DNA from: JANQOH01 sp965201115
GTDB lineage: Bacteria > Pseudomonadota > Alphaproteobacteria > UBA7887
NCBI GenBank assembly: GCA_965201115.1
Contig: OZ241745.1
Coordinates: forward strand, 3,534,001 to 3,598,000
Direction of reading: 5' to 3'
Length of the DNA stretch: 64,000 nt
A program made the position numbers and the translations under genes. The notes beneath the pieces were generated by a model. That model searched no databases, was not told the DNA's origin, and saw nothing but the letters and a program-made list of their open reading frames with translations. Of this stretch, positions 24,579 through 33,917 are shown piece by piece (the first letter of the stretch is position 1; every line of letters begins with the position of its first letter).

Positions 24579-25382
24579 TTGGGCCCTCTCGCGCATCTCC
24601 GCGCCGGCGCCATCGCGGCGGCGCTGCTGGCGTGGACGGCGGCGCTGATTCCCGTCCAGGCCGCGGCGCTGGCGCTCCGCCTGCCGCTCGCCCGCGCGGT
24701 GCCCAGGCTTTACCACCGCGGCGTGAGCCGGGGGCTCGGCGTCGAAATCCGCGTGCGCGGGCGCCCCGCCAGCGCGCCGCCCACCTTGTTCGTCTGCAAC
24801 CACGCCTCGTATGTGGACATCGTCGTGCTTTCCTGCGTGCTCGACGCCTCGTTCGTCGCCAAGGCCGAGGTCGCGGGCTGGCCGCTGTTCGGGCTGCTCG
24901 CCAGGCTCGCGCGCACGGTGTTCGTCGTGCGCCGGCCGAGCCGCAGCGCCGAGCATCGCGGCGATATCCGCCGGCGGCTCGAACAAGGCGACAGCCTCAT
25001 CCTGTTCGCCGAAGGCACGAGCGGCGACGGCAACCGCGTGCTGCCGTTCAACAGCACCTTTTTCGCCGTCGCGCAGGCGCCGGTCGGCGGCCGCCCGCTT
25101 GCCGTACAGCCCGTCACGCTCGCCTATACCGCGTACAATTCGTTGCCCATGACGCGGCGCGAACGCCCCTGGCTTGCGTGGTACGGCGATACGGGCCTGA
25201 TGAGCCATTTGTGGCGTCTGTTGGCGCTGGGTCCGGCCCGCGCCGACGTCTGGCTCCACAAGCCCGTCTCCATTGAGGGGTACGGCTCGCGCAAGGCGCT
25301 GGCCGGCGCCTGCCACGCCGCGGTCGCCGATGGCCTCTCGGCCCTGCTCGCCGGCCGCGCCCCCGGCGAAGCGCCGGCATGA
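24579..25382 (+). CDS. olsA: 1-acyl-glycerol-3-phosphate/lyso-ornithine-lipid acyltransferase
   Basis: A 267-residue PlsC-family membrane enzyme with an N-terminal hydrophobic helix. It has the acyltransferase motif NHASYVD (NHxxxxD), FVAKAEVAGWPLFG and the substrate motif FAEGTSGDG. It adds a second acyl chain to lyso-phosphatidate or to lyso-ornithine lipid; the adjacent olsB-like gene favours the latter but does not prove it. A TTG start at 24579 gives a compact N-terminus and lies 16 bp after olsB. Confidence 0.88.
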   Translation: MGPLAHLRAGAIAAALLAWTAALIPVQAAALALRLPLARAVPRLYHRGVSRGLGVEIRVRGRPASAPPTLFVCNHASYVDIVVLSCVLDASFVAKAEVAGWPLFGLLARLARTVFVVRRPSRSAEHRGDIRRRLEQGDSLILFAEGTSGDGNRVLPFNSTFFAVAQAPVGGRPLAVQPVTLAYTAYNSLPMTRRERPWLAWYGDTGLMSHLWRLLALGPARADVWLHKPVSIEGYGSRKALAGACHAAVADGLSALLAGRAPGEAPA

Positions 25383-25527
25383 CGCGCGCGCGCCTGCCGG
25401 CGGGGCGCCGGCGCTCCGGGGATCGCTCCCGCGGCGCGCGGCCGATTCCCGCCCCGCCCGCCCGGTATTTCGGATATGCTGAAACGGCCGCGCCCGCCGG
25501 GGCGCGCCGAACCCCGCGAGGACGGAA

Positions 25528-25689
25528 TTGAAGAAATACGCCATACTGCTCCTGGTTCTGCTCCCCGCCGGGCTCGGCCTCGGAGTGGCTTTGAGCTTCT
25601 GCATCCGGGCCGCCCTGCTGGTGCTGGTCTATAACGGCGATCTCGAATACGGTCGCGCATTGCTGCTGCTGCTCATGGGAGGGCCTTGA
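25528..25689 (+). CDS. possible small membrane protein (53 residues)
   Basis: A short frame starting with TTG, preceded by GAGGACGG as a ribosome site. It encodes a leader-like KKYAILLLVLLPAGLGLGVA, then a short loop and another hydrophobic run ending LLLLLMGGP. It lies in the 360-bp gap between the acyltransferase and miaB on the operon strand, ending 55 bp before miaB. The amphipathic layout and ribosome site support it, but I know no family and it is too short for certainty. Confidence 0.4.
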   Translation: MKKYAILLLVLLPAGLGLGVALSFCIRAALLVLVYNGDLEYGRALLLLLMGGP

Positions 25690-25744
25690 GCGTGAAGGCG
25701 CGCGCCGCCCGCCGCCGGCGGGTCGCGGGAGGAGAAACGAAGCG

Positions 25745-27109
25745 TTGGCCGTAACGCCGCCGGACGCGCAACGCGCGGGCGCCGCGCGCACGCTCCATGT
25801 GCGCACCTACGGCTGCCAGATGAACGTTTACGACTCCGGGCGCATGAGCGAACTCCTCGCGCCGCTCGGCTACCGGCCCGTCGCCGCCCCCGACGGCGCC
25901 GACATGGTGCTGCTCAACACCTGCCACATCCGCGAAAAGGCCAGCGAAAAGGTCTATTCGGAACTCGGCCGCCTGCGCGCCCTGCAGCGCGCGAAAGCGC
26001 GGGCGGGCGGGCGCATGATCCTCGCCGTCGCGGGCTGCGTCGCCCAGGCCGAGGGCGCCGAGATGCTCCGCCGCGCGCCTTTCGTCGATATCGTCCTGGG
26101 CCCGGGCAGCTATCACCGCCTGCCGGAGATGGTGGCGCGCGCCAGCCGCGCCGCCGGACGCCCGGCGCTGGATACGGATTTCCCCGCCATCTCGAAGTTC
26201 GATTCGCTGCCGGAGGAGCGCGCGCCGCCGGGCGCCAGCGCCTTCCTCGCCGTGCAGGAGGGATGCGACAAGTTCTGCGCCTTCTGCGTCGTGCCCTATA
26301 CGCGCGGCGCCGAGGAATCGCGCCCCGCGGAGGCGGTCGCGGCGGAGGCGCGCCGCCTGGCCGCCGGCGGCGCGCGCGAGATCGTGTTGCTCGGCCAAAA
26401 CGTCAACGCCTGGCGCGCCGGCGGCCTGGAGTTCGCCGACCTCATCGCCCGCGTCGCGGCGGTGGAAGGGGTCGCGCGCGTGCGCTATACCACCTCGCAC
26501 CCGAACGACATGAACGAGGCCCTGATCCGCGCCCATGCCCGCGTGCCGCAATTGATGCCGCAGCTGCACCTGCCCGTGCAGTCGGGCTCCGACCGAGTGC
26601 TGGCGGCGATGAACCGCAAGCATACGCGCGACGACTACCGCCGCACGGTCGAGCGGCTGCGCGCGGCGCGGCCCGACATCGCGCTGTCATCGGATTTCAT
26701 CGTCGGCTTTCCCGGCGAAACCGACCGCGATTTCGCCGATACCGCCGCTCTGGCCGGGGAGATCGGCTATGCGAGCGCCTTCGCGTTCAAATACAGCCCG
26801 CGCCCGGGCACGCCTGCCGCCGCCGGGCCGCAGCTGCCGGAAGACGTAAAGGCCGAGCGCCTGGCCGCGCTTCAAGCCGTCCTGGGGCGCTCGCAAGAGG
26901 CGTTCAACCGCGCGGCGGTCGGGCGCGTCATGCCCGTGCTGTTCGAGCGGCCCGGCCGCCGCGAAGGGCAATGGACGGGCCGCACGCCCTGGATGCAGGC
27001 GGTTCACGCCGCCGGCCCCGGGCTCGGCGCGGGCGCGCTGGCGCGCGTGCGCATCGTTGCGGCGGGGAAAAACAGTTTGTCGGGAACCCTCGCGGAGGCG
27101 CCGGATTGA
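25745..27109 (+). CDS. miaB: tRNA-2-methylthio-N6-dimethylallyladenosine synthase MiaB
   Basis: A 454-residue radical-SAM methylthiotransferase that modifies A37 of tRNAs reading UNN codons. The N-terminal UPF0004 domain has cysteines in TYGCQMNVYDS, LLNTCHIREKA and AVAGCVAQ. The radical-SAM cluster motif is CDKFCAFC (CxxxCxxC), and a C-terminal TRAM domain follows. A TTG start preceded by GGAGGAGAAACG is proposed. Its TGA overlaps the TTG start of phoH. Confidence 0.95.
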   Translation: MAVTPPDAQRAGAARTLHVRTYGCQMNVYDSGRMSELLAPLGYRPVAAPDGADMVLLNTCHIREKASEKVYSELGRLRALQRAKARAGGRMILAVAGCVAQAEGAEMLRRAPFVDIVLGPGSYHRLPEMVARASRAAGRPALDTDFPAISKFDSLPEERAPPGASAFLAVQEGCDKFCAFCVVPYTRGAEESRPAEAVAAEARRLAAGGAREIVLLGQNVNAWRAGGLEFADLIARVAAVEGVARVRYTTSHPNDMNEALIRAHARVPQLMPQLHLPVQSGSDRVLAAMNRKHTRDDYRRTVERLRAARPDIALSSDFIVGFPGETDRDFADTAALAGEIGYASAFAFKYSPRPGTPAAAGPQLPEDVKAERLAALQAVLGRSQEAFNRAAVGRVMPVLFERPGRREGQWTGRTPWMQAVHAAGPGLGAGALARVRIVAAGKNSLSGTLAEAPD

Positions 27110-28089
27110 GCCGCGCCCGCGAGTCGGCGCGCAACGGCGCCCCGCCGCTCTATCTCAGTTTCGAGGATAACGGGCGGCTCGGCCCGCTGTTCGGCGCGCA
27201 CGACCGCCACCTCGCCCGCATCGAACAGAAACTGGGCGTATGGGTGAGCGGCCGCGGCAACCGACTCGCCATCGCCGGCCCGCCCGAAGCCACGAACCGC
27301 GCGCGCATGGTGCTGACCGAACTCTACGAAATGCTGGGCCGCGGAGAAGCCGTCGGGCCGCCCGAGGTCGATGGCGCGCTGCGCATGGCGCGCGGCGCCG
27401 GCGGCAGGGCCGCGCGCCCCATCGACGACTGCGCCGTCGCGACGCAGAAGCGCCGCGTCCTCCCGCGTTCGCCCGCCCAGGCTGCCTATGTGCGCGCCCT
27501 GCGCGAAGCCGAACTGATCTACGGCATCGGCCCGGCGGGAACCGGCAAGACGTATCTTGCCGTCGCCGTCGCGGCCGCCATGCTCGCGGGCGGCGAGGTG
27601 GAGCGCATCGTGCTCTCGCGCCCGGCGGTCGAATCGGGGGAGCGGCTCGGCTTCCTGCCCGGCGACGTGCAGGACAAGGTCGATCCCTATTTCCGCCCGC
27701 TCTACGACGCCTTCCGCGACATGATGCCCGCCGAACGCATGATGGACCGCCTGCGCGACGAGCGCATCGAGATCGCGCCCCTCGCCTTCATGCGCGGGCG
27801 CACCCTGTCGAACGCCTTCGTCATCCTCGACGAAGCGCAGAACACAACGCCGGTGCAGATGAAGATGTTCCTCACGCGCTTCGGCGAGAACGCGCGCATG
27901 GTCGTCACCGGCGACCTGACGCAGATCGACCTCCCGGCCGGCGCGCGTTCGGGCCTCGAGGACGCGGTCGCGACGACGGGCGGGCTCCCCGGCGTGCGCG
28001 TCGTGCGCTTTTCCGAATCCGACGTCGTGCGCCACGACCTGGCCGCGCGCATCGTCCGCGCCTACCGCGATCGTGAGACCGCGCCATGA
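27106..28089 (+). CDS. phoH: PhoH-like ATPase
   Basis: A 327-residue PhoH-family P-loop ATPase. An N-terminal KH-like segment (residues 15-80) precedes Walker A GPAGTGKTY, then SRPAVESGERLGFLPGD, Walker B FVILDEAQNTT and the sensor VVTGDLTQIDLP. The protein is linked with RNA metabolism together with YbeY. The TTG start overlaps miaB by 4 bp and the 3' end overlaps ybeY by 4 bp. Confidence 0.94.
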   Translation: MSRARESARNGAPPLYLSFEDNGRLGPLFGAHDRHLARIEQKLGVWVSGRGNRLAIAGPPEATNRARMVLTELYEMLGRGEAVGPPEVDGALRMARGAGGRAARPIDDCAVATQKRRVLPRSPAQAAYVRALREAELIYGIGPAGTGKTYLAVAVAAAMLAGGEVERIVLSRPAVESGERLGFLPGDVQDKVDPYFRPLYDAFRDMMPAERMMDRLRDERIEIAPLAFMRGRTLSNAFVILDEAQNTTPVQMKMFLTRFGENARMVVTGDLTQIDLPAGARSGLEDAVATTGGLPGVRVVRFSESDVVRHDLAARIVRAYRDRETAP

Positions 28090-28631
28090 CGCGGGACCGC
28101 GCCCCCGCGCCCGCCGGCGCCGGGCCAATGACCGGCGAACCCGGCATCGAGGTCTCCGTGGCCGACGCCGCGTGGGGCGAGGCCCTGGCCGACCCCGCGG
28201 AGTGCTGCCGCCGCGCCGCGGCCGCCGCCCTCGCCGCGGCCATGCCGCGCGCGAACGGGGCCGCGCCCGCCGAGCTCGGCGTCGTTCTCGCCGACGACCG
28301 CGCAGTCGCCGCGCTCAACCTCCGCTACCGCGGCCGCGCCGGCCCCACCAACGTGCTCGCCTTCGACGCCGGCGCGCCGCGCGCGCCCGGCGCGCCGCGC
28401 ATGCTCGGCGACGTGGTTCTCGCGCGCGAGACCGTGACCGCCGAGGCGGCCGCCGCCGCGTTGCCGCTCGCCGACCATGCAAGCCATCTCATCGTCCACG
28501 GCGTGCTGCACCTGCTCGGTTACCGCCACGACGACGCCCCCGCCGCCGCCGCCATGCAGGCCACGGAAACCCGCGCGCTCGGCCGCATCGGCGTCGCCGA
28601 CCCCTGGCGCGCGGAGGACGCCGCGCCGTGA
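28086..28631 (+). CDS. ybeY: endoribonuclease YbeY
   Basis: A 181-residue metallo-RNase for 16S rRNA maturation and 70S ribosome quality control. The zinc motif HGVLHLLGYRHDD (HGxLHLxGYxH) is intact, preceded by GPTNVLAFD. The first 15 or so residues are low-complexity, so the internal ATG at MTGEPG is an alternative start. ATG and GTG overlaps on both sides indicate coupled translation. Confidence 0.94.
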   Translation: MTRDRAPAPAGAGPMTGEPGIEVSVADAAWGEALADPAECCRRAAAAALAAAMPRANGAAPAELGVVLADDRAVAALNLRYRGRAGPTNVLAFDAGAPRAPGAPRMLGDVVLARETVTAEAAAAALPLADHASHLIVHGVLHLLGYRHDDAPAAAAMQATETRALGRIGVADPWRAEDAAP

Positions 28632-29587
28632 ACGGCGACGCGCGTGACACGTTGCGCGACACGCGCGACACGTTGGGCGATACAGTGCGCGACCCTGCGC
28701 GCGACGACGGAGACGGAGACGGCAAACCGCCGCCGAAACGCCTCGGCGCCTGGCTCCTCTCGCTGGCCGGCCTCGGCGCGCGCGCGGGCAGCTTGCGCGA
28801 ATCGGTCGAGGAACTCATCGAGGAGCACGCGCACGACGCCTCCACGGGCGACGGGCACGAGCGCGCCATGCTGCTCAACCTGCTCAAATTCGGCGAACTC
28901 CGCGTCGAGGACGTCATGGTCCCCCGCGCCGACATCGTCGCCGCCCCCGCCGGCGCCAGCCTCGAGGACGTCGTCGAAACGATGGCCCGCGCGGGGCATT
29001 CGCGCCTGCCCGTCTATCGCGAATCGCTCGACGACATCGTCGGCATGGTGCATGTGCGCGACCTGCTGGCCTTTTGGCCGGGGAACGAATCCGCGGGCCG
29101 GCCCTTCGATCTCGCCGCCGCCGCGCGCGCCATCCCCTTCGTGCCGCCCTCGATGCCCATCGACAGGCTGCTCCGCCAAATGCGCGCCACCCGCGTGCAT
29201 ATGGCGCTGGTTGTCGACGAGCACGGCGGAACCGACGGCCTCGCCACGATCGAGGACCTGGTCGAGGAAATCGTCGGCGAGATCGAGGACGAACACGACC
29301 GCGCGACGCCGCCATTCCTGACCGAACGCGAAGACGGCGGCTGGGACGCCTCCGCGCGCGTGCGCATCGAGGACCTCGAAAGCAAACTCGACATCGACCT
29401 GCTCCCCGCCGAACGCGACGAACAGATCGATACGCTCGGCGGCCTGATCTTCGCGCTTGCCGGCCGCGTGCCCAAGACCGGCGAAACCATCGCCCACGAA
29501 AGCGGCGTGGCGTTCCGGGTCGTCGAGGCCGACCGCCGCCGCATCCGCCGCATCCGCGTCATCCCCGCCAAGGCCGCCGCGCCCTGA
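28628..29587 (+). CDS. corC: CorC/HlyC-family CBS-domain protein
   Basis: A 319-residue cytosolic protein with two CBS domains (about residues 95-225, opening VEDVMVPRADIVAAP and including VVDEHGGTDGLATIEDLVEEIVG, quoted here in parts) and a C-terminal CorC_HlyC transporter-associated domain (RVIPA end). Family members support magnesium or cobalt efflux and membrane integrity; the nucleotide-binding CBS pair is the likely sensor. The N-terminus has an odd repeated DTLRDTRDTLGDTVRD. The GTG start overlaps ybeY by 4 bp. Confidence 0.92.
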   Translation: MNGDARDTLRDTRDTLGDTVRDPARDDGDGDGKPPPKRLGAWLLSLAGLGARAGSLRESVEELIEEHAHDASTGDGHERAMLLNLLKFGELRVEDVMVPRADIVAAPAGASLEDVVETMARAGHSRLPVYRESLDDIVGMVHVRDLLAFWPGNESAGRPFDLAAAARAIPFVPPSMPIDRLLRQMRATRVHMALVVDEHGGTDGLATIEDLVEEIVGEIEDEHDRATPPFLTEREDGGWDASARVRIEDLESKLDIDLLPAERDEQIDTLGGLIFALAGRVPKTGETIAHESGVAFRVVEADRRRIRRIRVIPAKAAAP

Positions 29588-29590
29588 GCG

Positions 29591-29660
29591 CCTGTACCGA
29601 AATGCTCGACCCCGCGGAAGGCGGGGCCCGGGACCGCGGGCATCCTGCCCGCATCCTTCC
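29591..29660. repeat. composite interspersed palindromic repeat
   Basis: The full two-hairpin unit lies between corC and lnt. It contains CTGTACCGAAATGCTCGACC, then a CCCCGC...GCGGGG hairpin, then GCGGGCATCCTGCCCGC. It is the same orientation and order as in the arrays at 55-61 kb and inverted relative to the copy at 9965. It sits inside an operon, so it would be transcribed and fold in the mRNA. Confidence 0.75.
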
Positions 29661-29710
29661 TCCGCGCGCCGCCGCCGGGGAGTCGCGGCCGTGACGGCGA
29701 TAACCGGTCC

Positions 29711-31264
29711 ATGATCCCGCGCGCCGCCCGCCGCCTGGCGGCAGCCCTCGCGCGCTTGCGCGGCCGCCGCCGCCTCGCCCTCGCCGCCGCCCTGGGCGCC
29801 GCCGGCTTCGCCGGCTTCGCCCCCGTCCATTTCCCCCCCGCCCTGATCGCCGCGCTCGCCGGCCTCCTCTACCTCGCGGACGGTTGCCGCGGCCCGCGCG
29901 GCGCGTTCGGCGTCGGCCTCGTGTTCGGCTTCGCCCACTTCGTTGCCGGCCTCTACTGGGTCGGCAACGCCTTCTTCGTCGCCGAAGTCGCCGAGTGGGC
30001 CGCGCCGTTCGCCGTCGCCGGACTGGCCGGCATGTGCGCCGTCTTCCCCGCCGTCTCTTGCGCCGTCTATCGCGCCCTCGCGCCGCGCGGCCTTTGGCGC
30101 GCCGCCGTGTTCGCCGCCGCCTGGACCGCGGGCGAATATCTGCGCGGAACGCTGATCATGGGCGGCTTCCCGTGGAATCTCGCCGGCTATGTCTGGACGC
30201 CTTGGCCCGCCGCCATTCAGCTGGCCGCTGTACTCGGCGCCTATGGGTTGAGCGCGCTTGCCGCCTTCGCCGCCGGCGCGCTGGCGGCGTTCGCCGACCG
30301 CCCCCGCCCGTGGGCCGCCCCCGCCGCCGCGGCCGCGCTGCTGGCCGCGAACGCCGCCGCCGGCGCGTGGACGCTGGCGCAAGCGGAAACAGCGTTCCAG
30401 CCCGATACGCGCCTGCGCCTTGTGCAGGCCAATGTCGCGCAGCACCGCAAATGGCGCGAAGACCTGTTTGCCGAACGCTACCGCCGCCACGAAGCGCTCT
30501 CGACGCAGCCCGCCGCGGAGCCGCCCACGCTGGTCATCTGGCCCGAAACCGCCAGCCCGTGGGACCTGTCGCTCGATTTCCCCGAACGCGCCCACGCTGT
30601 GCGCAGCGTTCCGCCCGGCGGCGCGCTGGTCGCCGGCGCCGTGCGCATGGAGTTCGCGCCCGACGGTTCGCGCCGCATATGGAACAGCATCCAGGCGCTG
30701 GATCCCGCGGGGCGCGTCACGGCGGCCTACGACAAGTTCCATCTCGTGCCGTTCGGCGAATACTCCCCCCTGCGCGGCCTGTCGGTCGCCGGCCTGGCGA
30801 TGGGCGGCGATGCCGGCTTCACGCGCGGCCCCGGCCCGCGCGCGCTGTCCGTCCCCGGCGCGCCGCCTTTCTCCCCCCTGATCTGCTATGAAGCGATCTT
30901 CCCCGGCGCCGTAACCGCTCCCGCCGCCCGCCCGCAATGGCTGCTCAACGTCACCAACGACGCGTGGTACGGCCGCAGCGCCGGCCCCTACCAGCATTTC
31001 GAGCAGGCCCGCCTGCGCGCCGTCGAGGAAGGCCTCCCCCTCGTCCGCGCCGCCAATTCCGGCATCAGCGGCGTCATCGACCCGTGGGGCCGCGTAACCG
31101 CCCGCGCCGCCTTGGGCGAGACGGCGGCCTTGGACGCCCCCCTGCCTGCCCCGCGTCCGAGCGCGACCCTGTTCGCCCGCCATGGCAACACGCCGATTTT
31201 GGCTCTGGCGCTGATCGTCATGGCCGCGTTCGCCGTTCGGCACGCAACTGCCGGGTGGCGGTAA
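29711..31264 (+). CDS. lnt: apolipoprotein N-acyltransferase Lnt
   Basis: A 517-residue inner-membrane enzyme that adds the third acyl chain to lipoproteins. Several N-terminal membrane helices (residues 15-215) precede a periplasmic nitrilase-fold domain. The catalytic Glu is in VIWPETASPW, Lys in YDKFHLVPFGEY and Cys in LICYEAIFPG. A final helix (ILALALIVMAAFAV) anchors the C-terminus. It ends the fur-to-lnt operon; the genes that usually follow in alphaproteobacteria are replaced here by a defence-type island. Confidence 0.95.
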   Translation: MIPRAARRLAAALARLRGRRRLALAAALGAAGFAGFAPVHFPPALIAALAGLLYLADGCRGPRGAFGVGLVFGFAHFVAGLYWVGNAFFVAEVAEWAAPFAVAGLAGMCAVFPAVSCAVYRALAPRGLWRAAVFAAAWTAGEYLRGTLIMGGFPWNLAGYVWTPWPAAIQLAAVLGAYGLSALAAFAAGALAAFADRPRPWAAPAAAAALLAANAAAGAWTLAQAETAFQPDTRLRLVQANVAQHRKWREDLFAERYRRHEALSTQPAAEPPTLVIWPETASPWDLSLDFPERAHAVRSVPPGGALVAGAVRMEFAPDGSRRIWNSIQALDPAGRVTAAYDKFHLVPFGEYSPLRGLSVAGLAMGGDAGFTRGPGPRALSVPGAPPFSPLICYEAIFPGAVTAPAARPQWLLNVTNDAWYGRSAGPYQHFEQARLRAVEEGLPLVRAANSGISGVIDPWGRVTARAALGETAALDAPLPAPRPSATLFARHGNTPILALALIVMAAFAVRHATAGWR

Positions 31265-31493
31265 ACCCGCCCCCGCACGCCGCCGCGCGCGATACCGACC
31301 GCGCAATTTCTCGGTTGACTTCGCGCATCGATTACGCGAACATCGGTACCCAGTCGTCGAATCACTTGTCAGGTCCAGTACTCCGCAGCCGCTCATCATG
31401 CGATCCGCCTATCGCCCCATCCACCATCGGGGTACGGAGCGAGCGGCTTGAATGACGAAATGGGCCTATACAGCACACTCGGAGGATGCGCCA

Positions 31494-33380
31494 ATGTTCG
31501 ACACGAATCCTGTTTCGCTGAAGCAGTTGCTGGACAACGTGGCAAGCTGCCAAGTACAGCTGCCTGATTTTCAGCGCGGTTGGGTTTGGGACGACATGCG
31601 CATACGCGGTTTGCTGGCCAGCATATCGCGAGCACATCCCATCGGCGCAGTTATGACGCTGCGGTCGGGCGGTGACATTCGGTTCAAGTGCCGGCCCGTT
31701 GAAGGCGTATCCAACGAATCCGCAGTTGAGGCCAGCGAATTTCTGCTCGATGGTCAACAGCGCCTCACGTCGTTGTACCAAGCGTTGCTTCGCGACTCAC
31801 CGGTTGCAACGTATAATTCTCGTGGCAAAGCAGTAGAACGTTGGTACTATATTAACATGATCGATGCCATGAACCCGCGTTATGATCGCGAGGACGCAAT
31901 TATAAGCGTACCGGAAAACAAGCGCATCGTCGGCGAATTCGGGCGCGAGGTTGTTCTCGATGTGTCGTCCACTGATGAGGAGTTCAAAAATCACATGATG
32001 CCCATCGCAAACCTTTTGGATCCGATGACGCCTATGAATTGGCTGCTTCGATATACTGACTACTGGTCGCAGCCACCGACACCGCATCCCGAAGGTAACG
32101 TTTCTGAATTTCGCGACAAATTTATTCGAGATATTTTGCGTAATTTTACTGACCATACTGTACCGGTTATTCGCTTGCATCAAATGACAACTAAAGAAGC
32201 AGTATGCAAGATATTTGAAAAAGTCAACACAGGCGGAATGGCACTTAACACCTTCGAGCTTGTTACGGCAATGTTTGCTGCAGACGGGTTTTCGCTGAGG
32301 GATGACTGGCAGCGACGACGCAAGGATCTGCATTCCAAATATGCCGTATTGAAAGGAATAGACGGCGAGCATTTCCTGCAGGTTATTGCCTTGCTGGCTA
32401 GTCATAGGGACCGGAAGCAATTTATGGCAAGTGGAGGACATACAGAACAGGCGCCGCCTATCAGCTGCAGGAAGACCGAACTGTTGAATTTATCTCGTTG
32501 GCAATATGAGGCTTGGGCTAACGATGTCCAGAAAGGATATGAAGAGGCCGCGCGGTTCCTTCATAAACAGTTTATATTTGCACAAAAGGATGTTCCGTAC
32601 AACACACAAATTGTGTCGCTCTCTGCACTCTATGTTGAGTTAAAAGATGAATTAGAAACGGCGAATGCGGAGATGCTTTTAGAACGCTGGTTCTGGACCG
32701 GGATTTTTAGCGAATCCTATGGCGCCGGAGCGGAAACTCAGATTGCGTCGGACTTGGGTGAGATGCCGCAATATGTTCGTAGCGGCATCATACCGAGGCT
32801 CATGCGGGAAGCTAATTTTGTTGCTGATCGTTTGATATCGTTAAGGCGAAAAAACAGTGCTGCATACAAAGGCCTGTATGCGTTGCAGATGAAGTTCGGA
32901 GCAGCTGATTGGCGGACCGGAAAATCTTTGTCTCTTGCTGTGTGGCACGAAGACAACATAGATATTCATCATATCTTCCCTGTTGAATGGTGTAAAACGC
33001 ATAGTGTGAGAAGGGCGATTGTCGATTCAGTGATCAATAAAACCCCCATCGATGCGCGTACCAATAGAAAGATAGGCAAGAGGAGTCCATCTGAATATCT
33101 GAGAGATCTCGATGGCGACATGTATGGTCTCGATGATGTTTTAAAGAAGCACTGGATTGATCCTCAATTGTTGCGCGCTGATCGGTTTAACGAATTTTTC
33201 ATCCAGAGAGGCCAAGCCATGTTCGACCTGATCCACAAGGCGATGGGTAAGAAGTGCGGGGATGTTCGTCCAACTTTCCGAAAGGAAGTGGCGTCTGCAG
33301 AACCGCCAGAACCAACATATGAGAATGAGGAAGATAGCGACGATTTAGTAGAAACGGCTGCCTATGACAATGGCAAGTGA
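31494..33380 (+). CDS. DUF262/DUF1524 protein (GmrSD-like, ParB/Srx-fold plus HNH nuclease)
   Basis: A 628-residue protein. The N-terminal DUF262 domain has LPDFQRGWVWDDMRIRGLL and FLLDGQQRLTSLYQA, where DGQQR is the NTP-dependent ParB/sulfiredoxin-fold signature. A later HNH-type motif reads IDIHHIFPVEWC with a following Asn (about residues 500-530). This is the make-up of GmrS/GmrD-type type IV restriction proteins and related anti-phage nucleases. The ATG at 31494 is chosen over one 14 codons upstream because GGAGG lies 8 bp before it and family members start at this point. Base composition is clearly more AT-rich than every neighbour, which indicates recent transfer. Confidence 0.9.
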   Translation: MFDTNPVSLKQLLDNVASCQVQLPDFQRGWVWDDMRIRGLLASISRAHPIGAVMTLRSGGDIRFKCRPVEGVSNESAVEASEFLLDGQQRLTSLYQALLRDSPVATYNSRGKAVERWYYINMIDAMNPRYDREDAIISVPENKRIVGEFGREVVLDVSSTDEEFKNHMMPIANLLDPMTPMNWLLRYTDYWSQPPTPHPEGNVSEFRDKFIRDILRNFTDHTVPVIRLHQMTTKEAVCKIFEKVNTGGMALNTFELVTAMFAADGFSLRDDWQRRRKDLHSKYAVLKGIDGEHFLQVIALLASHRDRKQFMASGGHTEQAPPISCRKTELLNLSRWQYEAWANDVQKGYEEAARFLHKQFIFAQKDVPYNTQIVSLSALYVELKDELETANAEMLLERWFWTGIFSESYGAGAETQIASDLGEMPQYVRSGIIPRLMREANFVADRLISLRRKNSAAYKGLYALQMKFGAADWRTGKSLSLAVWHEDNIDIHHIFPVEWCKTHSVRRAIVDSVINKTPIDARTNRKIGKRSPSEYLRDLDGDMYGLDDVLKKHWIDPQLLRADRFNEFFIQRGQAMFDLIHKAMGKKCGDVRPTFRKEVASAEPPEPTYENEEDSDDLVETAAYDNGK

Positions 33381-33917
33381 AAGTCCTTTCTCAGTTGACG
33401 AATCGCATGTGCGTTCGGCAAGATACTTGTGGATCGGAAGGACATACCGAACAAGCGTTTTCGGAACTAGTTCGCATGCGCGGGCGATCTTGGCGATATG
33501 CGGTGTGGCGAGGCACTGGCAATACTGTATAACGCTCGGTAGAAGCTGTGCTTGTAACGGCGATCAAACTTGGCGTGGGCGAGGGGCGGCACTATCCGCG
33601 TTGCCATACCGTAGTGTGGTGTCGATGAAGTGGGTCGGCCTTTGCGGAGCTGCCGATATAGTGGTGCAATTGCATATCCGATACAGCGGCAGGCGGCCGC
33701 CGCAAGCTTGTCGCCGTCTGCTTCGCGCGGTCGCGGCGCGTATTCGCTGTTGCTGTTCATCGGCCCCGCGCCTGCGCCGCGCGCGCCGAACAGGCGGCAT
33801 CGGTGACTGCCAGCGAAGGCATATATTCAGCGGTGGGCGCGTTGCGGCGCTTGACACGCGCCGCTGCATCGCTACATTGAGGAGCGCGCATCGGCACATA
33901 TCGAAGGGGAGGCCGCC
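33381..33917. other. intergenic region without a recognisable gene
   Basis: About 540 bp between the DUF262 gene and vapB. Frames exist on both strands (for example 33364-33939 plus), but their products look random and Cys/Arg-rich. The base composition shifts gradually from the AT-richer island gene back to GC-rich. The only functional element I see is the promoter at 33851. Confidence 0.6.
33851..33878 (+). promoter_or_regulatory. probable sigma-70 promoter of vapBC
   Basis: A perfect -35 TTGACA (33851-33856), a 16-bp spacer and -10 TACATT (33873-33878), ending 39 bp before the vapB start. A VapB operator would be expected to overlap it, but I see no clear palindrome. Confidence 0.55.

Noticed and set aside
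28520..31399. 959-codon minus-strand frame opposite corC and lnt
   Set aside because: It spans two complete, motif-bearing genes and an intergenic repeat; the product is Gly/Arg/Glu-rich without domains.
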